A stretch of 64,000 nt of DNA from Notamacropus eugenii (GCF_028372415.1 NC_092875.1:229685136-229749135), one strand, 5' to 3'; shown: positions 26,201-36,600, counted from the first letter of the stretch. Notes: generated by a model not told the origin, from the letters alone. Translations and numbers: made by a program.

Positions 26201-26996
26201 AGGGCTGGATTTGGGAATAAGGAAGACCTGAATTAGAATCCTGACGTTTACCAGCTGTGCGACCTTGGGCAAGTCACTTCACCTCTCTCACCCAGTCTTT
26301 TCTCTGATCTGTAAAACCACTGAACTCGCTGGGCTCTAAAGGTCCTTCAGCTCTAAATCTGTGATCCTAACTAAGACCTGCAGGTGAGCTTGACGTAGGG
26401 GCTGGAAGCTGTTCAGGTTGCTTTAGTCATCAAAGCCCTTAATAATCCGGCTCCTTTCCACCTTCACAATCCTCTTTAATTCATTAAACTCCCCTCCATT
26501 TCCTCTGAAGTCCTGGCCGTCCACCGTTCACAACTCTCCATCTCCCAGCAGTGCTCTCCCCCACCCGCCCTCCATGGCTTTCCTGATTACTTTCGAGTCT
26601 CAGCCGAAGTCCCACCTTCTAGAAGAAGCCTGTCCAGTCCTCCTCCATTCTAGTGATGGTCCCCCATTGTTCCTGGCCAAATCTTCAGTACATGGTTGCT
26701 TGCCTGTCCTCTCCCCTATTAGACCCTAAGCTTCTGGAAGGCCGGGCCTATCTTTTGCCTTTCTTCTTTCTTCGCATGCCCTGCGCTCAGCATAGGGCCT
26801 GGCACACAGCAGGCGCTTAATAAATGCCAGCTGACGGACTAGCCCACGGCTCACAGGCGCGTGCAGGCCCCGTACCAGGTCCTGGGTCCCACCTCGGCAC
26901 ATCGCGCCCGCAGAGCCCCGCTAAGGCGGAGAGACTCACCATCAGCAGGGTGAAGCCAGTAAAGTCGGGCTCTGACGACCCGCAGGGAACGAACAT
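11158..26996 (-). CDS. PSMG2: PSMG2, proteasome assembly chaperone 2 (7 exons)
   Basis: PSMG2 (PAC2) pairs with PSMG1 (PAC1). The heterodimer binds alpha subunits and guides 20S proteasome alpha-ring assembly while blocking premature dimerisation; it acts in cytosol and nucleus. Exons in transcript order: 26996-26940, 20949-20778, 19323-19265, 18074-17956, 16347-16174, 13541-13421, 11253-11158. They total 798 bases, giving 265 residues plus stop, against 264 in human. The protein opens MFVPCGSSEPDFTGFTLLM and ends LLFGSGLPPALF. All introns are GT-AG and phases match throughout. The start is in good context (A at -3). No frameshift or stop was seen. Residues 186-234, around CSKGIEMAVVLKFVSEGD, are nearly identical to human. 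Introns hold CR1/L3, L2, MIR and SINE copies but no disrupted exon. It shares a bidirectional promoter with CEP76. Confidence 0.96.
11960..12190 (-). mobile_element. Marsupial tRNA-derived SINE, reverse
   Basis: In PSMG2 intron 6. Tail first (ttttttgttgttcagtttca, ggggttttcttggcaaagac), then gaggaaactaaggcaaacag, then the reversed head (ccaggcctggcactctatcc). Confidence 0.85.
12200..12720. repeat. MIR cluster (two reverse, one forward)
   Basis: Reverse MIR pieces at about 12,220-12,310 and 12,370-12,510 (cacttgaacccagatctcta, tctgtccactgtgccatg). A forward MIR lies at about 12,515-12,720 (cctgggcaaatcacaacctc, agatggggataataggacct, ctttaaagcaccatacaaat). Confidence 0.7.
13421..13541 (-). CDS. 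PSMG2: PSMG2 coding exon 6
   Basis: Encodes CSKGIEMAVVLKFVSEGDN to LNDWLQIIKPQ (residues 194-234). The acceptor is ctttgttgtag and the donor CAG|gtaagt. Confidence 0.95.
13755..13870 (-). mobile_element. L2 LINE 3' tail, reverse
   Basis: Reads ccctatgctaagtgctgggg, then agacagtcctgtcctcaggg and acttacaagcttaatgg, the reversed L2 end. Confidence 0.7.
14395..14875 (+). mobile_element. L1 3' UTR fragment (old subfamily)
   Basis: Follows the marsupial L1 3' end: ccaaactggaaactagaggg, tggcatatgaatataataat, ggaatattactgtcataag, aaatgatgaaacatataatt. Lies in PSMG2 intron 5, antisense to the gene. Confidence 0.65.
15190..15612 (+). mobile_element. L2 LINE 3' region
   Basis: From aaagtccttcccaacctaac through cctttcctcatccctcc to gcacagtacctggcacatac and a final aattcattgattgatgg. 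A stretch near 15,340-15,380 is foreign or rearranged. Confidence 0.75.
16174..16347 (-). CDS. PSMG2: PSMG2 coding exon 5
   Basis: Encodes VPFRYLLTPEMEKSV to CIRIPGGGITKALYTE (residues 136-193). The acceptor is ctatctccag and the donor GAGAG|gtgagt. The conserved IRIPGGGITK loop is intact. Confidence 0.94.
16710..16955 (+). mobile_element. Full-length marsupial SINE with 10-bp target duplication
   Basis: Head gggcagctaggtggcacag, middle gttcaaatcctgcctcaga and accctgggcaaatcacttca, tail gaaatggcaaaccacttcag and accaagaaaaccccaaatag. The flanks carry ataagatgaa at 16695-16704 and 16956-16965. Lies in PSMG2 intron 4. Confidence 0.88.
17956..18074 (-). CDS. PSMG2: PSMG2 coding exon 4
   Basis: Encodes YKSKPFCEKLISWVKSS and CARVIVLSSSHSYH (residues 97-135). 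The donor is CGCAG|gtatgt. The acceptor is weak in pyrimidines (gattaaag), but only this AG keeps the frame. Confidence 0.93.
18895..19095 (-). repeat. MIR-family SINE, reverse
   Basis: Reads gaaaggatcttagaaattta, tctgctattttacacatcag, gaaacagaaatttgcagaga, cttgcccaagattattcagg. Confidence 0.65.
19265..19323 (-). CDS. PSMG2: PSMG2 coding exon 3
   Basis: 59 bases encoding VYSLPSMNLMVLQLRSIFIK (residues 77-96). The acceptor is ttgttgtag and the donor AAG|gttagt. The human equivalent has RKLVA where this has MNLMV. Confidence 0.94.
19770..20085 (+). repeat. Two MIR-family SINEs, head to tail
   Basis: The first (19,770-19,905) has ctgacaaactgtgtggtcat and gggcaagtcacttaacctct. The second (19,910-20,085) has gcaatggatttagagtcaaa, cacctcctcttgat and ggactagatggactctaagg. 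Confidence 0.7.
20395..20745 (+). mobile_element. L2 LINE 3' region
   Basis: Contains cctgaaacactccttcctct, actaaaattccatcttctac, tagcccttagcacagtgctt and a final gtgcttaacagatgtttcat. It ends about 35 bases from the donor of PSMG2 exon 2. Confidence 0.75.
20778..20949 (-). CDS. PSMG2: PSMG2 coding exon 2
   Basis: Residues 20-76, PAVSVGNVGQLAIDLI to STELSINAE. The acceptor is tgatttcag and the donor GAAG|gtatgt. It keeps the VGQLA-DLI-S-L fold segment and the GYFYTDCLVPMVGNNPY strand-loop. Confidence 0.95.
22130..23745 (-). mobile_element. CR1/L3-type LINE, RT region to 3' end
   Basis: About 1.6 kb on the minus strand in PSMG2 intron 1, in the same orientation as the gene. Plus-strand markers include ttaggaagcttttcctgat, gtgtgaccaggataaacagg, actttgctaaaatttagata, aagctcactggcctgtatag and agttcatctggatcaggtga. 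These are the reversed RT blocks of the CR1/L3 clade (for example the 'YLDFAKAF' block near 23,190-23,215). Many stops and shifts; very old. Confidence 0.8.
23777..24010. repeat. Marsupial interspersed repeat, name uncertain
   Basis: Begins ctttgttctcgaagaggacc, continues atgacatcaggaaggtgatg, cctcatctctcctccagag, ggatgaccggagatggccca. I know this sequence as a repeat of marsupial genomes but cannot name it securely. A 65-codon frame on its minus strand is accidental. Confidence 0.55.
24015..25300 (-). mobile_element. Older L2 LINE, reverse, split by a younger L2
   Basis: Left part 24,030-24,316 (gaattccaggtatgatggg, gctgaaagctttgaatagca, gagtaacatgatcagct) and right part 25,202-25,300 (ggcagcttcgaggg, gaccaattagaagac) read as one reversed L2 once the 24,325-25,193 insert is left out. 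Confidence 0.7.
24325..25193 (+). mobile_element. L2 LINE 3' part inserted into the older L2
   Basis: Covers the end of L2 ORF2 and the 3' UTR: ccaccctggtccagccc (TLVQ block), ctggagtactgcaacagacc (the -LEYCN- block), caaatggctccctgtaacct (LQWLPV block), then cctggcttccttcaatccta, agcacggtgactggcacaca. It is flanked by attatttt at 24317-24324 and 25194-25201. A 174-codon frame at 24668-25192 is not the L2 frame. Confidence 0.8.
25335..25500 (-). repeat. MIR-family SINE, reverse
   Basis: Reads attagagccggaaagaagct, tagggatcatctaacattg, actttatagatgaggaatct, aaagagctcaagtgattgac, ctctttccactctatcctcc. Confidence 0.7.
25600..25795 (+). repeat. MIR-family SINE
   Basis: Reads agagtctaaagacttgggtt, tgaattctggtcctattact, atgtaaaatgagaagattag, actggatgacttttatcatc. 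Confidence 0.7.
25860..26110 (-). mobile_element. L2 LINE fragment, reverse
   Basis: Contains acttgaactgagccttgaag and gaattccaagaggaggggtt, the reversed L2 3' UTR. Diverged. Confidence 0.55.
26195..26375 (+). repeat. MIR-family SINE
   Basis: Contains gctggatttgggaataagga, gtgcgaccttgggcaagtca, cttcagctctaaatctgtga. Confidence 0.75.
26400..26834 (+). mobile_element. L2 LINE 3' region at the edge of the CpG island
   Basis: Contains aaagcccttaataatccggc, ttcacaatcctctttaattc, agaccctaagcttctggaag, atagggcctggcacacagca and a terminal aataaatgccagctga. It ends about 105 bases inside PSMG2 intron 1, where the CpG-rich DNA starts. Its CpG content is higher than that of other L2 copies here. Confidence 0.8.
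26940..26996 (-). CDS. PSMG2: PSMG2 coding exon 1
   Basis: Residues 1-19. ATG is at 26994-26996 and the donor reads ATG|gtgagt. It lies in the CpG island. An in-frame upstream ATG exists at 27048-27050 (see findings); the human start favours the inner one. Confidence 0.95.
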
Positions 26997-27608
26997 CGTC
27001 ACCCCGGAGGCAGAAAGCCGGACAAGAGGGAGAATTACGAGGTACAACAAAAGGCAATCTGTTCGCAGCGCGCCAGCTCTGCAGCCCCTGGACGCAGCTC
27101 CGGGCTCTAGAGGAAAGGGGCGGGGCGGGGCGGGGTCCTTCTTCTCCGTCGGCGCCGGCCCGGAGCAGGACTATCCTAGCCAAACGCCTGTCTCGCTCGT
27201 GGCCAGATCTTGCACTGGTGGGGAGAGGATCCCGTCAGGGGAGGTGGATGGCGGAGGTGGGAAAACTGAGGAAAGCCATGTGGGGAGGAGGGATTGGAAG
27301 AAGAAGGCGCGAGCGAAAAGCAGGCAGACAGGAATCAGGCAGTACGGCGGGCACCCTCGCACCTTTTCTCTCCGCCGCAGTTTGAAAACAGTTGCGGCCC
27401 GCTCCTGTCGCCTGGGTTGCGGACGTGGTTCCCGCCCAGAGTGGGGCGCTTACGCGGCCGGGCAGTCTGCGCGGGGAGGCGGCGCGCGGCCTGCCCGGGG
27501 TCCCGGCTTAGCGTAATACCTCGGGGCGCGGCGGGCGGGTCGTTTGGAGCTCCCGGCGGGAGAGGAGGGAAGGGGAGGGGAAGTGGCAGTGGAGCCGCCG
27601 GCTTCACC

Positions 27609-27671
27609 ATGTCTCTGCCGCCGGAGAAAGCGTCTGAGCTCAAGCAGCTCATCCACCAGCAGCTCAACAAG
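27609..27671 (+). CDS. CEP76: CEP76 coding exon 1
   Basis: MSLPPEKASELKQLIHQQLNK (21 codons). The start context is CACCATGT and the donor AAG|gtgagg. The frame stays open upstream to an ATG at 27294 (see findings). Confidence 0.97.
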
Positions 27672-30600
27672 GTGAGGGCAGCGGCCCGGGGCGCGGGGCC
27701 TGCGCGCACTGACGGTACCCCGGGGCAGGCGGAGGAGACAGCCACCTTCGCCCGCCTCCCTGCGGGGCTCGGCCCGCCCGAGGACTCTTCTCTGGCCGCT
27801 TAAAGAAAGGTCTGCGCCCGGCGAGGACGTTGGGAAGGTTGGCGATTAGACCTCGGGAGGAACCAGCGCCCTCGAGGCAGCGGGAGCTGTCCAGGGCAGC
27901 ACTGCGAGCCCCGGGGATGCGCCCGCTGGGGCTGCGGAGGTCCGGGCTCGGGGCAGGTCTGGCCTGGGTTTGCTCCCACGATCCGAGGGGGATCCAGGCC
28001 CTCCGATGTTTACTGGGCAGAAGTGCTCGTTTCTCTATTTCGGTAACTGTAAGAAAGTACAGGGAGAGGTGCGATTGCACATCTCATAGAAGGACAAGCT
28101 TTCTGGGCAGCATGAAATACATAGGCGCAAATTATGCGTAGGTATTCATATTATGATATATGTTTGTGTATATGTGGAGGATGCCCCCAAAGTCAGAATG
28201 AGTTTAGGAACTCTCATTTTATGTGTGTGCATGTACATATGAATGTACGTTCACATACACATACATCCATGCCTATGTACAAACACAGGATCAGTTTTTA
28301 CTGGTCCTTAATTTTCTGCAAAGAGTTATTTTTAATAGAGCCCTGTTATTAATTATGAAAAGACCAAGGCAGATACACACATACGCATACACTTTCCTAA
28401 TGTGGATCTATATGATTGACGTTTTCTGGTAAACTTTTGAGTGTCTGTTGTAGATAGAGACCAATGTGTACTTAAAGAACATCAGATTTATATGGTCATG
28501 CTGCCGAAGTTTTGGCAAGTACTGAAAGCTGGAATGAGCAGTGCAGCCCAGAGATAAAGGCGAAAACTAGAACTTGAAAGTATCTGCCTTCTGGTCAGAG
28601 AGATTAAGGGAGAGATGCAGCAGCATAGGCTCGTTGGGGGCAAAGAAACATTAGAAAAGAGGTAAAGAGATCGCTTGAGGGTGCTGCCTTGGCACTAGAG
28701 GAACAATTTGGTGTTTAAGATGCTGAGTCAAAAGAAAGGATGTTTCAATTTTCTGAATACCAGTGGGGAAATTTTGATGAAGGTTCCAAGTAGTAAAAGA
28801 TAGTAAATATTTCCATTAACTAGTATTAAACTTTAAATTCTTAAAAAGTAAGTGATAGAATCAGTTTTTATTATTGCTTCTTTTTTTTTAACCAAATTGT
28901 TACATAGTCTATTTATTATCAATGTGGAAAGGCCAAGATTCAAACTTGGGTGTTTATTCTATATTTTTTCCACTTATTTTTGCTTTACTGCTGTATATCC
29001 CTTTGTAAAACCAAACCTGTTTATTAGTAATGTTTAACTATCATTATATCTATTGAAAATTTATGGGTTGCTATATAGAAGGGAAAAAATATAATGTTAA
29101 GTTCTCTATGTAGATGGATGTCCATGGCAGGATAAGAGAAGTCCTTGCTGAAACTATACGAGAAGAATTGGCACCAGAGCAACAACTTTCAACAGAAGAT
29201 TTAATAAAAGCCCTTAGACGCCGAGGTATCGTAGATGATGTCATGAAGGAGCTCACTTTTGTTAGTGTAAGTAATCTTTTAGAAACAACAACTCTGTAAA
29301 TACATTGGAACCTTACTATAACACTGGACCATCCAAGGTTCATGTTAAGGAGTTGCTCTGTAGGTAAAACCACCCTAAAAATCTGTCTTAGCATTTTATT
29401 AACTAAACATCCTTTCTTTAGTTAATACTTACCTATAATGAATTCTGCTTTATGGTAAATAGTATTTTAGTGTAGTTCCACAGTATTGCTATTGGGTAAA
29501 AAAATTCCCATCTCCCAAAGTGATACAATTTTTTATTTTTATCCTTCAGACATGTTTATGAAAATGGTTGTGTTTTAGGCAAATTAGTTTAGCATCGCAT
29601 CCTGGAACAATTCTTATACTTTTTTTGTTGTTGTTTCTTTGGCTGTCACACTCACCTAACTTGCTCTTTTAATAAAATTATAACAATCTCTCATCACAGG
29701 CAAGCCTTCCCTGAATTCTTATGTCTTTAGACTTGAACCTATTACTAACTTAGTCTGACCACTACATATTTTTCATTTTGATTCTAAAATGACTTTACAA
29801 ACTTTGTAAACCAAAGATCAAGCTATAGTCCACTTTTTAAATGAGTTTAGCTGTTGACATCAAACTCCCTTTTGTGAAACAGTCTTAGTAACTAAAAATA
29901 AAGCTGTTCATTTCTTTAAGTAAGAATAATTCAGGAACTGCTTTAGTACTATAAAATCAATTGGCAAAAATAGGTCATTTAGTGATATAACAAATTCCCA
30001 ATGCAATAGTGATGGTGACCAGACCTCTTTTGTAAAAATAAGTCATAAAATGAGAAACTGTGACCTAAATTACTTGGTAATGTGTTAAAGGAATTGAGAT
30101 GATCTTGATAATACACCAGAGACTAAGTACTTTAATACAACTTACTTTTTTGGTGACTAAAACTAATGAACCCATTTGTTGTAATTAACCTAATAACAGT
30201 TCCTACTGCATAATTGTCACTACCTCATTAAAATTAGTTCATAATAGGAAAGGTATCAAAATTCTCTTTGTAGGGTGTATAAAATTTAAATGTTATTCCA
30301 GAACTTTAAGACTTAATCATTATGCTGGTTCATAAATAAACTAGGTTTTTAAACCCGTATACATTAGTCTTAGCATGTTATTCTAGTAGGTTTTTATATC
30401 ACTGAAGTATAAGATTCCTTTATTTTTTATTATAAAGATACTTAGCACAATAAAAAGTGATTTTGGTGGTATTTAAAGTTCCATTCTTTTTGTGTAAGGA
30501 ATAGAAATTGATCCCTTAAACTTCAGTTGTTGGAGTTTTCTTATGTAATAATGACTTTATTTCTGTGTTTTTCTCCCTTTCTAGGACCTAGCTGATGGAG

Positions 30601-33600
30601 AACTGACTTCCTCTCCAAAACCATCTAATTTTAATGATAAGCAGTCAACCCTATTGAAAAAAAGTGTGTATTTTAATCTTAATCTTAATTTAGTTAGATA
30701 TTTATGATAGTATACTTTCTTTGATAGTGCACATTTAAAAACTTGTTAAAATTTCATTGTCAACAAAAATAAACTTTGTTGGGGGCAGTATCCAGTTTTA
30801 TGAAACAAAGTAAATGAATTCTTTTTCATGTGTTATAATGTTACATTTTATATCAGGTGTGCAACCTGCTTTTAAAAGTAATATCTGTACATTATTTTAA
30901 ATGCTTTTGTCCTAGATAATTTTCAGACTCTAAGGGGAGAGTTGGTAGTTTGATGAAACTTAAGATGTCAAACAAGCACCTTAAAAAACAACAGGTAGCC
31001 CAAAATCTGAATCTAGCTCCTTCTTTGAGCCAGAACAGTAGAAAAAGGTCACCTACTTCCATGTGATCTTTACTTCTGATGAGCAAATGACTCTTAAAAA
31101 TTATTTTATGTGTCTTTTAGTTTTATTCCTATCAATTTAATATTTCCTATTGTTTTAATCACATTCCTTAAAATATTCTGGCAGTTTCCTCATTATATTG
31201 CTACACTTTACAGCTAATATTGATCCAACACGGAGGTATCTTTACCTTCAGGTTTTGGGTGGAAAAGCTTTCTTGGAACATCTACAAGAACCTGATCCTT
31301 TACCTGGACAAGTTTGTTCTACCTTCACATTATGTTTACATTTTCGAAACCAACGTTTCCGCTCTAAACCTGTCCCATGTGCCTGTGAACCAGATTTTCA
31401 TGATGGCTTTTTGCTTGAAGTACACAGAGAAAGCTTAGGTAAGAAATCCAGTGAATTAGCTTAGTTAATCTTAATTTATTTTGCATGTCAGTATATTTTT
31501 AATATCTATGATATATAAAATTAAACAATTGGATTTTTTATATAAAGGGAAAATTTGCAATGCTCACACTTTTCCTTCCCTTTTCTTCATTTTTGCTTCC
31601 TCGTTTTTCCCCTCCCCTTTTCAGTTTTGCCAGTCTTTTTATAGCTGTTTCACTTCATTATTTCTCTTTTGTGCCAACTGTTACCCACCTTGTCTAATCC
31701 TTTCCTTCATCTTTTGTCTCAGATTTTTGTCAGCAGTTTGTAGCAATTGTATTTACTGTGTAATTGATGATGAGTGACTGGATTTCTAGAATCATTAAGA
31801 TAAATGTGTATTTTAAGTATACTTCATAGTCTTGAAGTTATGATAATGGAATCTTTGATCTTACTTTATGTCAGAGGTTCTTAATGTATGGTTCATGGAC
31901 TTTTTTTTGTTTGTTTGGATTTTATTTTATGCATTTAAAAACATTCTGAAAAGGGATCTATAGGGTTCACTAGACTGCCAAAGGTGTCCTTGACACAAAA
32001 AAGCTAAGAACCCTTTCTTTAATATTATGTATTTTTCCATCATCATTTTTACAAACTTTTTTTTATTTTGACTATACGATATCTTTTATAGTATACCTGA
32101 AAAGGAGGTAAACTTTATTAATGTATCTTTGTGCAATAGAGAATTCTAATATTAATTTAAAACTATAATTTATTTTTTTCCATAAGAAATGTAATTCATC
32201 ATCATCCAATTGAACTTTTTTTTTTTTTTGCTAAATCCAAAGTGATGAAATTTTCATTTTGGCTTAGATGAATTACTTTTGCCTATTTATAGATTATTTT
32301 TGGTATATTTGAAATGTTGTTTTCTCCTTTTTAAAGTAGAGATATGCAACTTGTTTAATATCTAGTGCCTGGATCACTTGTCCCAATTTAACCCAAATGT
32401 CTTAGAAGATAAAACTATAATTATAGTTTGCTATTATAAATAAAATTTTAATTTTATATGAAAATGTAACTGAAGAGAACGAAGATTAGAGATTTCTGTG
32501 TTTTTATCATTGAATACATTTTCCCTTGAAAACAGTATAAAGTCCTGTTTGATTTTGTCTTAGTGAATACTCTTTTTGCTGAAAGTATTAAGACTAATAT
32601 GATGATATATAACACGTCACTTTCTCTTGGTTTGATACTGCTAGGTGATGGAACTAGAATGGCTGATGCAACAACAATGTTATCAATATGTGATCCAGTA
32701 CATATGGTTCTAATAAAAACTGATATATTTGGTGAGACCTCTTTAGTAGCATCCTACTTTTTGGAATGGCGATCAGTCCTTGGCTCAGATAATGGAATGA
32801 CCAATGTTGCTGTGGAACTTCTAGGTGTAGGTATGATGATTAGAAATCAAGGTTATAAGGTTATAAAAACAAGGTTATTATAAATCAAAGTTGTAAATCA
32901 AGAAAACAAGATTATATATATGGTTATAATGTTTTTAAAAATAAATTGCTATTAATATATTTTATCACCAGCTAAATTTCCCCTATATTCCTTCCCTTTA
33001 CCTTTTCTCGGAGTCATCTGTTATAAAAAAAAAAGGTGAAAAGAAAAAAAACTCAGCAAAAGCAATGACTACATCAAATAAGTTTGATATTCTATGCATT
33101 GATCTATACCCATGGCTCTCTTCTTCTTCAAAGGTGTTAGGGCAGGTGTCTTCTCATATTTCATCTTTGGAGTCATTTTTCCCCCAATTAGATTCACATA
33201 TCCTATTACTGGAAAATATACAAAGGGAATATGAGTTTACCCTTCCATATTCATTCTGGCTATTCATAATCATATTCAAATCATACTCAATCTGGCTATT
33301 CATAATCATAATTCATAATCAAAAATCATAAATTTTCCTCTAAAATGAACATAAAAATTTTGGTTAATTTCTTCCAAAGTTTCAAAAATAAATGATTAAA
33401 AAATTACTTTTGTCTGCCTTTGAATAAAAAAACTCAAATATTTTATGTGTGAATTATAATGCTGTTATTTCAGTATTGAGCTTACTAAGTAATAGCCAGA
33501 TTTAGCATGGAATTTGGTAACAAAACTTAATTCAAAAGACAAACTCTCAGTACTTCAGGCATCACTGACAGAAACAATGCAAATTTGGAAATTTTTATAT

Positions 33601-36600
33601 CAAAACTTAGAGATGATTGCTTTGTTTAAATATTTTCATTGTCTGTGAAAGCTAAAATTAGTAGCCTTTTCAAGGTAACCACTGATGAAATTAAGAATTC
33701 CCATAACATGCTTCAACTTTGGGGCTTCATAAATTATATGTTGAAAGAGCTTTTACATTTATGTTATCTTATATGATATAGGTCTATGGTGAATTCATTT
33801 TTTTAAGATGTAAACCATTTTAGATATTCCTATCATTTACATTCCCTTAGTTCATATTTGTATGTGCTCTAACAAAACTGCATATAGACATTTTTTTAAA
33901 AATTTAAATTTTTTGCTAATTCAGACTGGATTCCTCATTTATTTTAAGGTAATGTACTAAAGTCTTTTAGTCTACACATTACTGGTCATGATTAGTGATT
34001 GTTAATGTTCACTGAAATCATCTGGGTAGCAGAACCAATAAATCATGTTGTAAATCTCCCCACCCCACCCCACCCCCCTTTATCAATAATACAGAAATTA
34101 GTGAATGCCTAAATTTTAGACAACTAGAAATTAAAAAAAAAATTTTATAAGAGCTAAATTACAAACAAATAAGATGATGTCTGAAATTTTTTTAAATCAC
34201 CTCCAAAGAATTTGCTATACATTGAGTCCAAACTCCTATGTCTTGTGATAATATAATATTGTTTACTGATATTTGATATTCATAATAGCAACCCTAGAAT
34301 ACTGCAAGATTCAGATTTGATGCCTCAACATTATGCTTATTTTGTGTGTGAAATATTTAGTCTTCTAAATCTTTGAAAAAATGGCAATCTAATCAGTTTG
34401 TTCAATTAAACAATAACCTGCAGACCAACTTTATAGTCAGAAAACATAGGTTTGATGCCAAACTTTGTTATTTGTTTGGCCTTTGGTAAATCACTTCAGC
34501 ATTTGTTTCATCATCTGGAAAATGAGGGCAGCTCCTTCCCTGACTGCCTCATAGAGTTCAGATGTGAAAGTACTCAGTAAACTATAAGCACAATCCAAAT
34601 GGTGGCCAACATAGTACAGAGGAATAAGCACTGACTGTGGAGTCAGAAGACCTGTGTCTGACTTTGGACAGGGAATTTCCCCTCACTGACCCTTCAATTT
34701 CTTCATCTGTAAAATGAGGGAGTTGGATTAGATGACCTCTTAGATCCCTTCCAACTCTAGATCTGTGATCCTGTAAAATGTAAAGATAATGTTAACTGGC
34801 CTAGCCAACTGGGCATGTACTATACACACAAAATTGATAGTAAAAGATTTCTTTTGTCATTTGTTCAAGCTGAGGTGAGGGCAGTTCTTTTTTTTAATAT
34901 TATTTCAGTTTTTTAAAGCTAAATTTGTATGCTTATACAATTTATTTTGTACTTATTTCTAAGACCACCATAATACTATATGTAATTTTGCACATATTTT
35001 GAATACCCTATCATTACTTGGCTCAGTTCCTCAAGTTAATGAATTAAAACCTTAAATAAAATTTTAAAATACAGCTACATTAAATTTGTTGCTTTGATTC
35101 ATTATTGAATATGAATAGTAATGTTTCTTTTTTTTCCCACATAAATGTTAAGTAGTCTAAATTCTATTTGAGAGAAACTTTGGTTATCTAGAATTTATGT
35201 GATGTTAAAACCTCTAAAGTTCTAATATTTACATTTGTAGGTACAGAATCAAAAGTTTCTGTTGGAATTTTAAATGTAAAACTTGAGGTATATCCACAAC
35301 TTAATCAAACATTGTCCCAAGAAATAGTGAATACTCAGGTAAGTAATTCTGAATTTTTTCATCTTGGCACTCCCTTTTATAATAACATGTTTGCCTATTT
35401 GCATTTAAGTTATTAAACTTTTATGGACTACCTTTCTGTGTTAAATACATAGAGATGTTCTGGGGGTGATAGAAAGGATGTGGACCCTGCTGTAAGCTTG
35501 TGTTGTACTGGGGAGACTAGACGTGGGTGTGGGGGGGGGGTGTATGTGTGTGTGTGTGAAACTAGATAAGAACTTCAAGTGGTAGGTGAAATCGAATACA
35601 TAAATTCTGAGGAGATATGGAATAAATATGTGATGAGAGTAAGGTGGAATGAAATCAGAAAAAAATTGAAAACTGTCCTTCAGTACTCTCACTTCCTAAG
35701 ATGTATTGATAGTGCAAAACAAAGTTAATTGGTTAAAATTAGCATAAATTGTATTTGGAAGAAAAACATTCTATTTTTAAAATCTTGGGAATTAACTTAA
35801 ATAATTTAATTAGTTAATTAAAATTAAGTGAAGATGCATATAGTTTTGGGTGTAGTACTATGATGGAGAAAAAAATTAAGTTTGGAAGAGAAACCTGACT
35901 CCTTTGTTTGCATAGTGAATCAGCAGTATTTTATATCATGGCCATATGCTACAATTTTCTCTTCTTTTTCCATACATAGATTTGTACAGAGTGAACACCA
36001 GCCATGGTGTTGGGAAGTTATGCTCTCATTCTGTAACGTATTTTTTCCAGGGTTTGGAAATGGCACTTTATTTAGAGTTAGAAGATCAGAATTTTAGTTT
36101 TGCTAGTAATTTGCTACTACCTCAGTGACCTTAAGCAAATCACTGAACTTCTGTGGGCCTAATATTCCTTATCTGTAGAATAAGGGAGTTGGGCTAGATA
36201 TGTCTGAGGTCCCTTTCAATTCTAATTTACCTTTTTGTAATACAAGTTTAAAACTGAAAAGTCCAAAGTTGATCTGTACTTCAGGCCAGGAAGACACTTT
36301 TTCTTGTGTACGCATAATAGTTTTTGTAACTTTTTTCTGCAAGTTAATTTTATTTTTTGATAGTTTCAAATGCAAAACCTTTATTTTCTGATTGAGCAAA
36401 AGTTAATTTTTTTCCTACAGATAAACCATTCTGGGAGACTATGTGTGCGGAATATCATATATAATATATTAATATGTTGGTTGATTTTACATAATTGCTT
36501 TCCTCATTTTAAAAAACTGTTAACCTGTCAGGGGCATCTTCTTTTCCAAAGGTATTTAAGTATTCATTGATCTCCATGGTTTTGTCTTTGGTTATCAAGA

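Larger units (their letters stand above)
26835..27980. promoter_or_regulatory. CpG island with bidirectional PSMG2/CEP76 promoter
   Basis: CpG dinucleotides, rare elsewhere in the window, are dense here. The island covers PSMG2 exon 1, the 612-base gap between the start codons (26,997-27,608), CEP76 exon 1 and the start of CEP76 intron 1. A run of four overlapping GC boxes lies at 27117-27135 (ggggcggggcggggcgggg), close to PSMG2. A GGAAGTG ETS-like site lies at 27579-27585, close to CEP76. No TATA box is seen, as usual for housekeeping pairs. Transcription start sites cannot be placed from sequence alone. Confidence 0.88.

Noticed and set aside
26824-27516. 230-codon open frame across the promoter
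   Set aside because: GC-rich CpG island DNA has few stops. The frame overlaps PSMG2 exon 1 antisense and matches nothing.
27335-28080. Several minus-strand open frames over CEP76 exon 1
   Set aside because: Antisense shadows in the CpG island, Pro/Arg-rich, with no homology.
33250-33330. CRISPR-like or other regular repeat array
   Set aside because: Just a short local duplication in a vertebrate intron; no array structure anywhere in the window.
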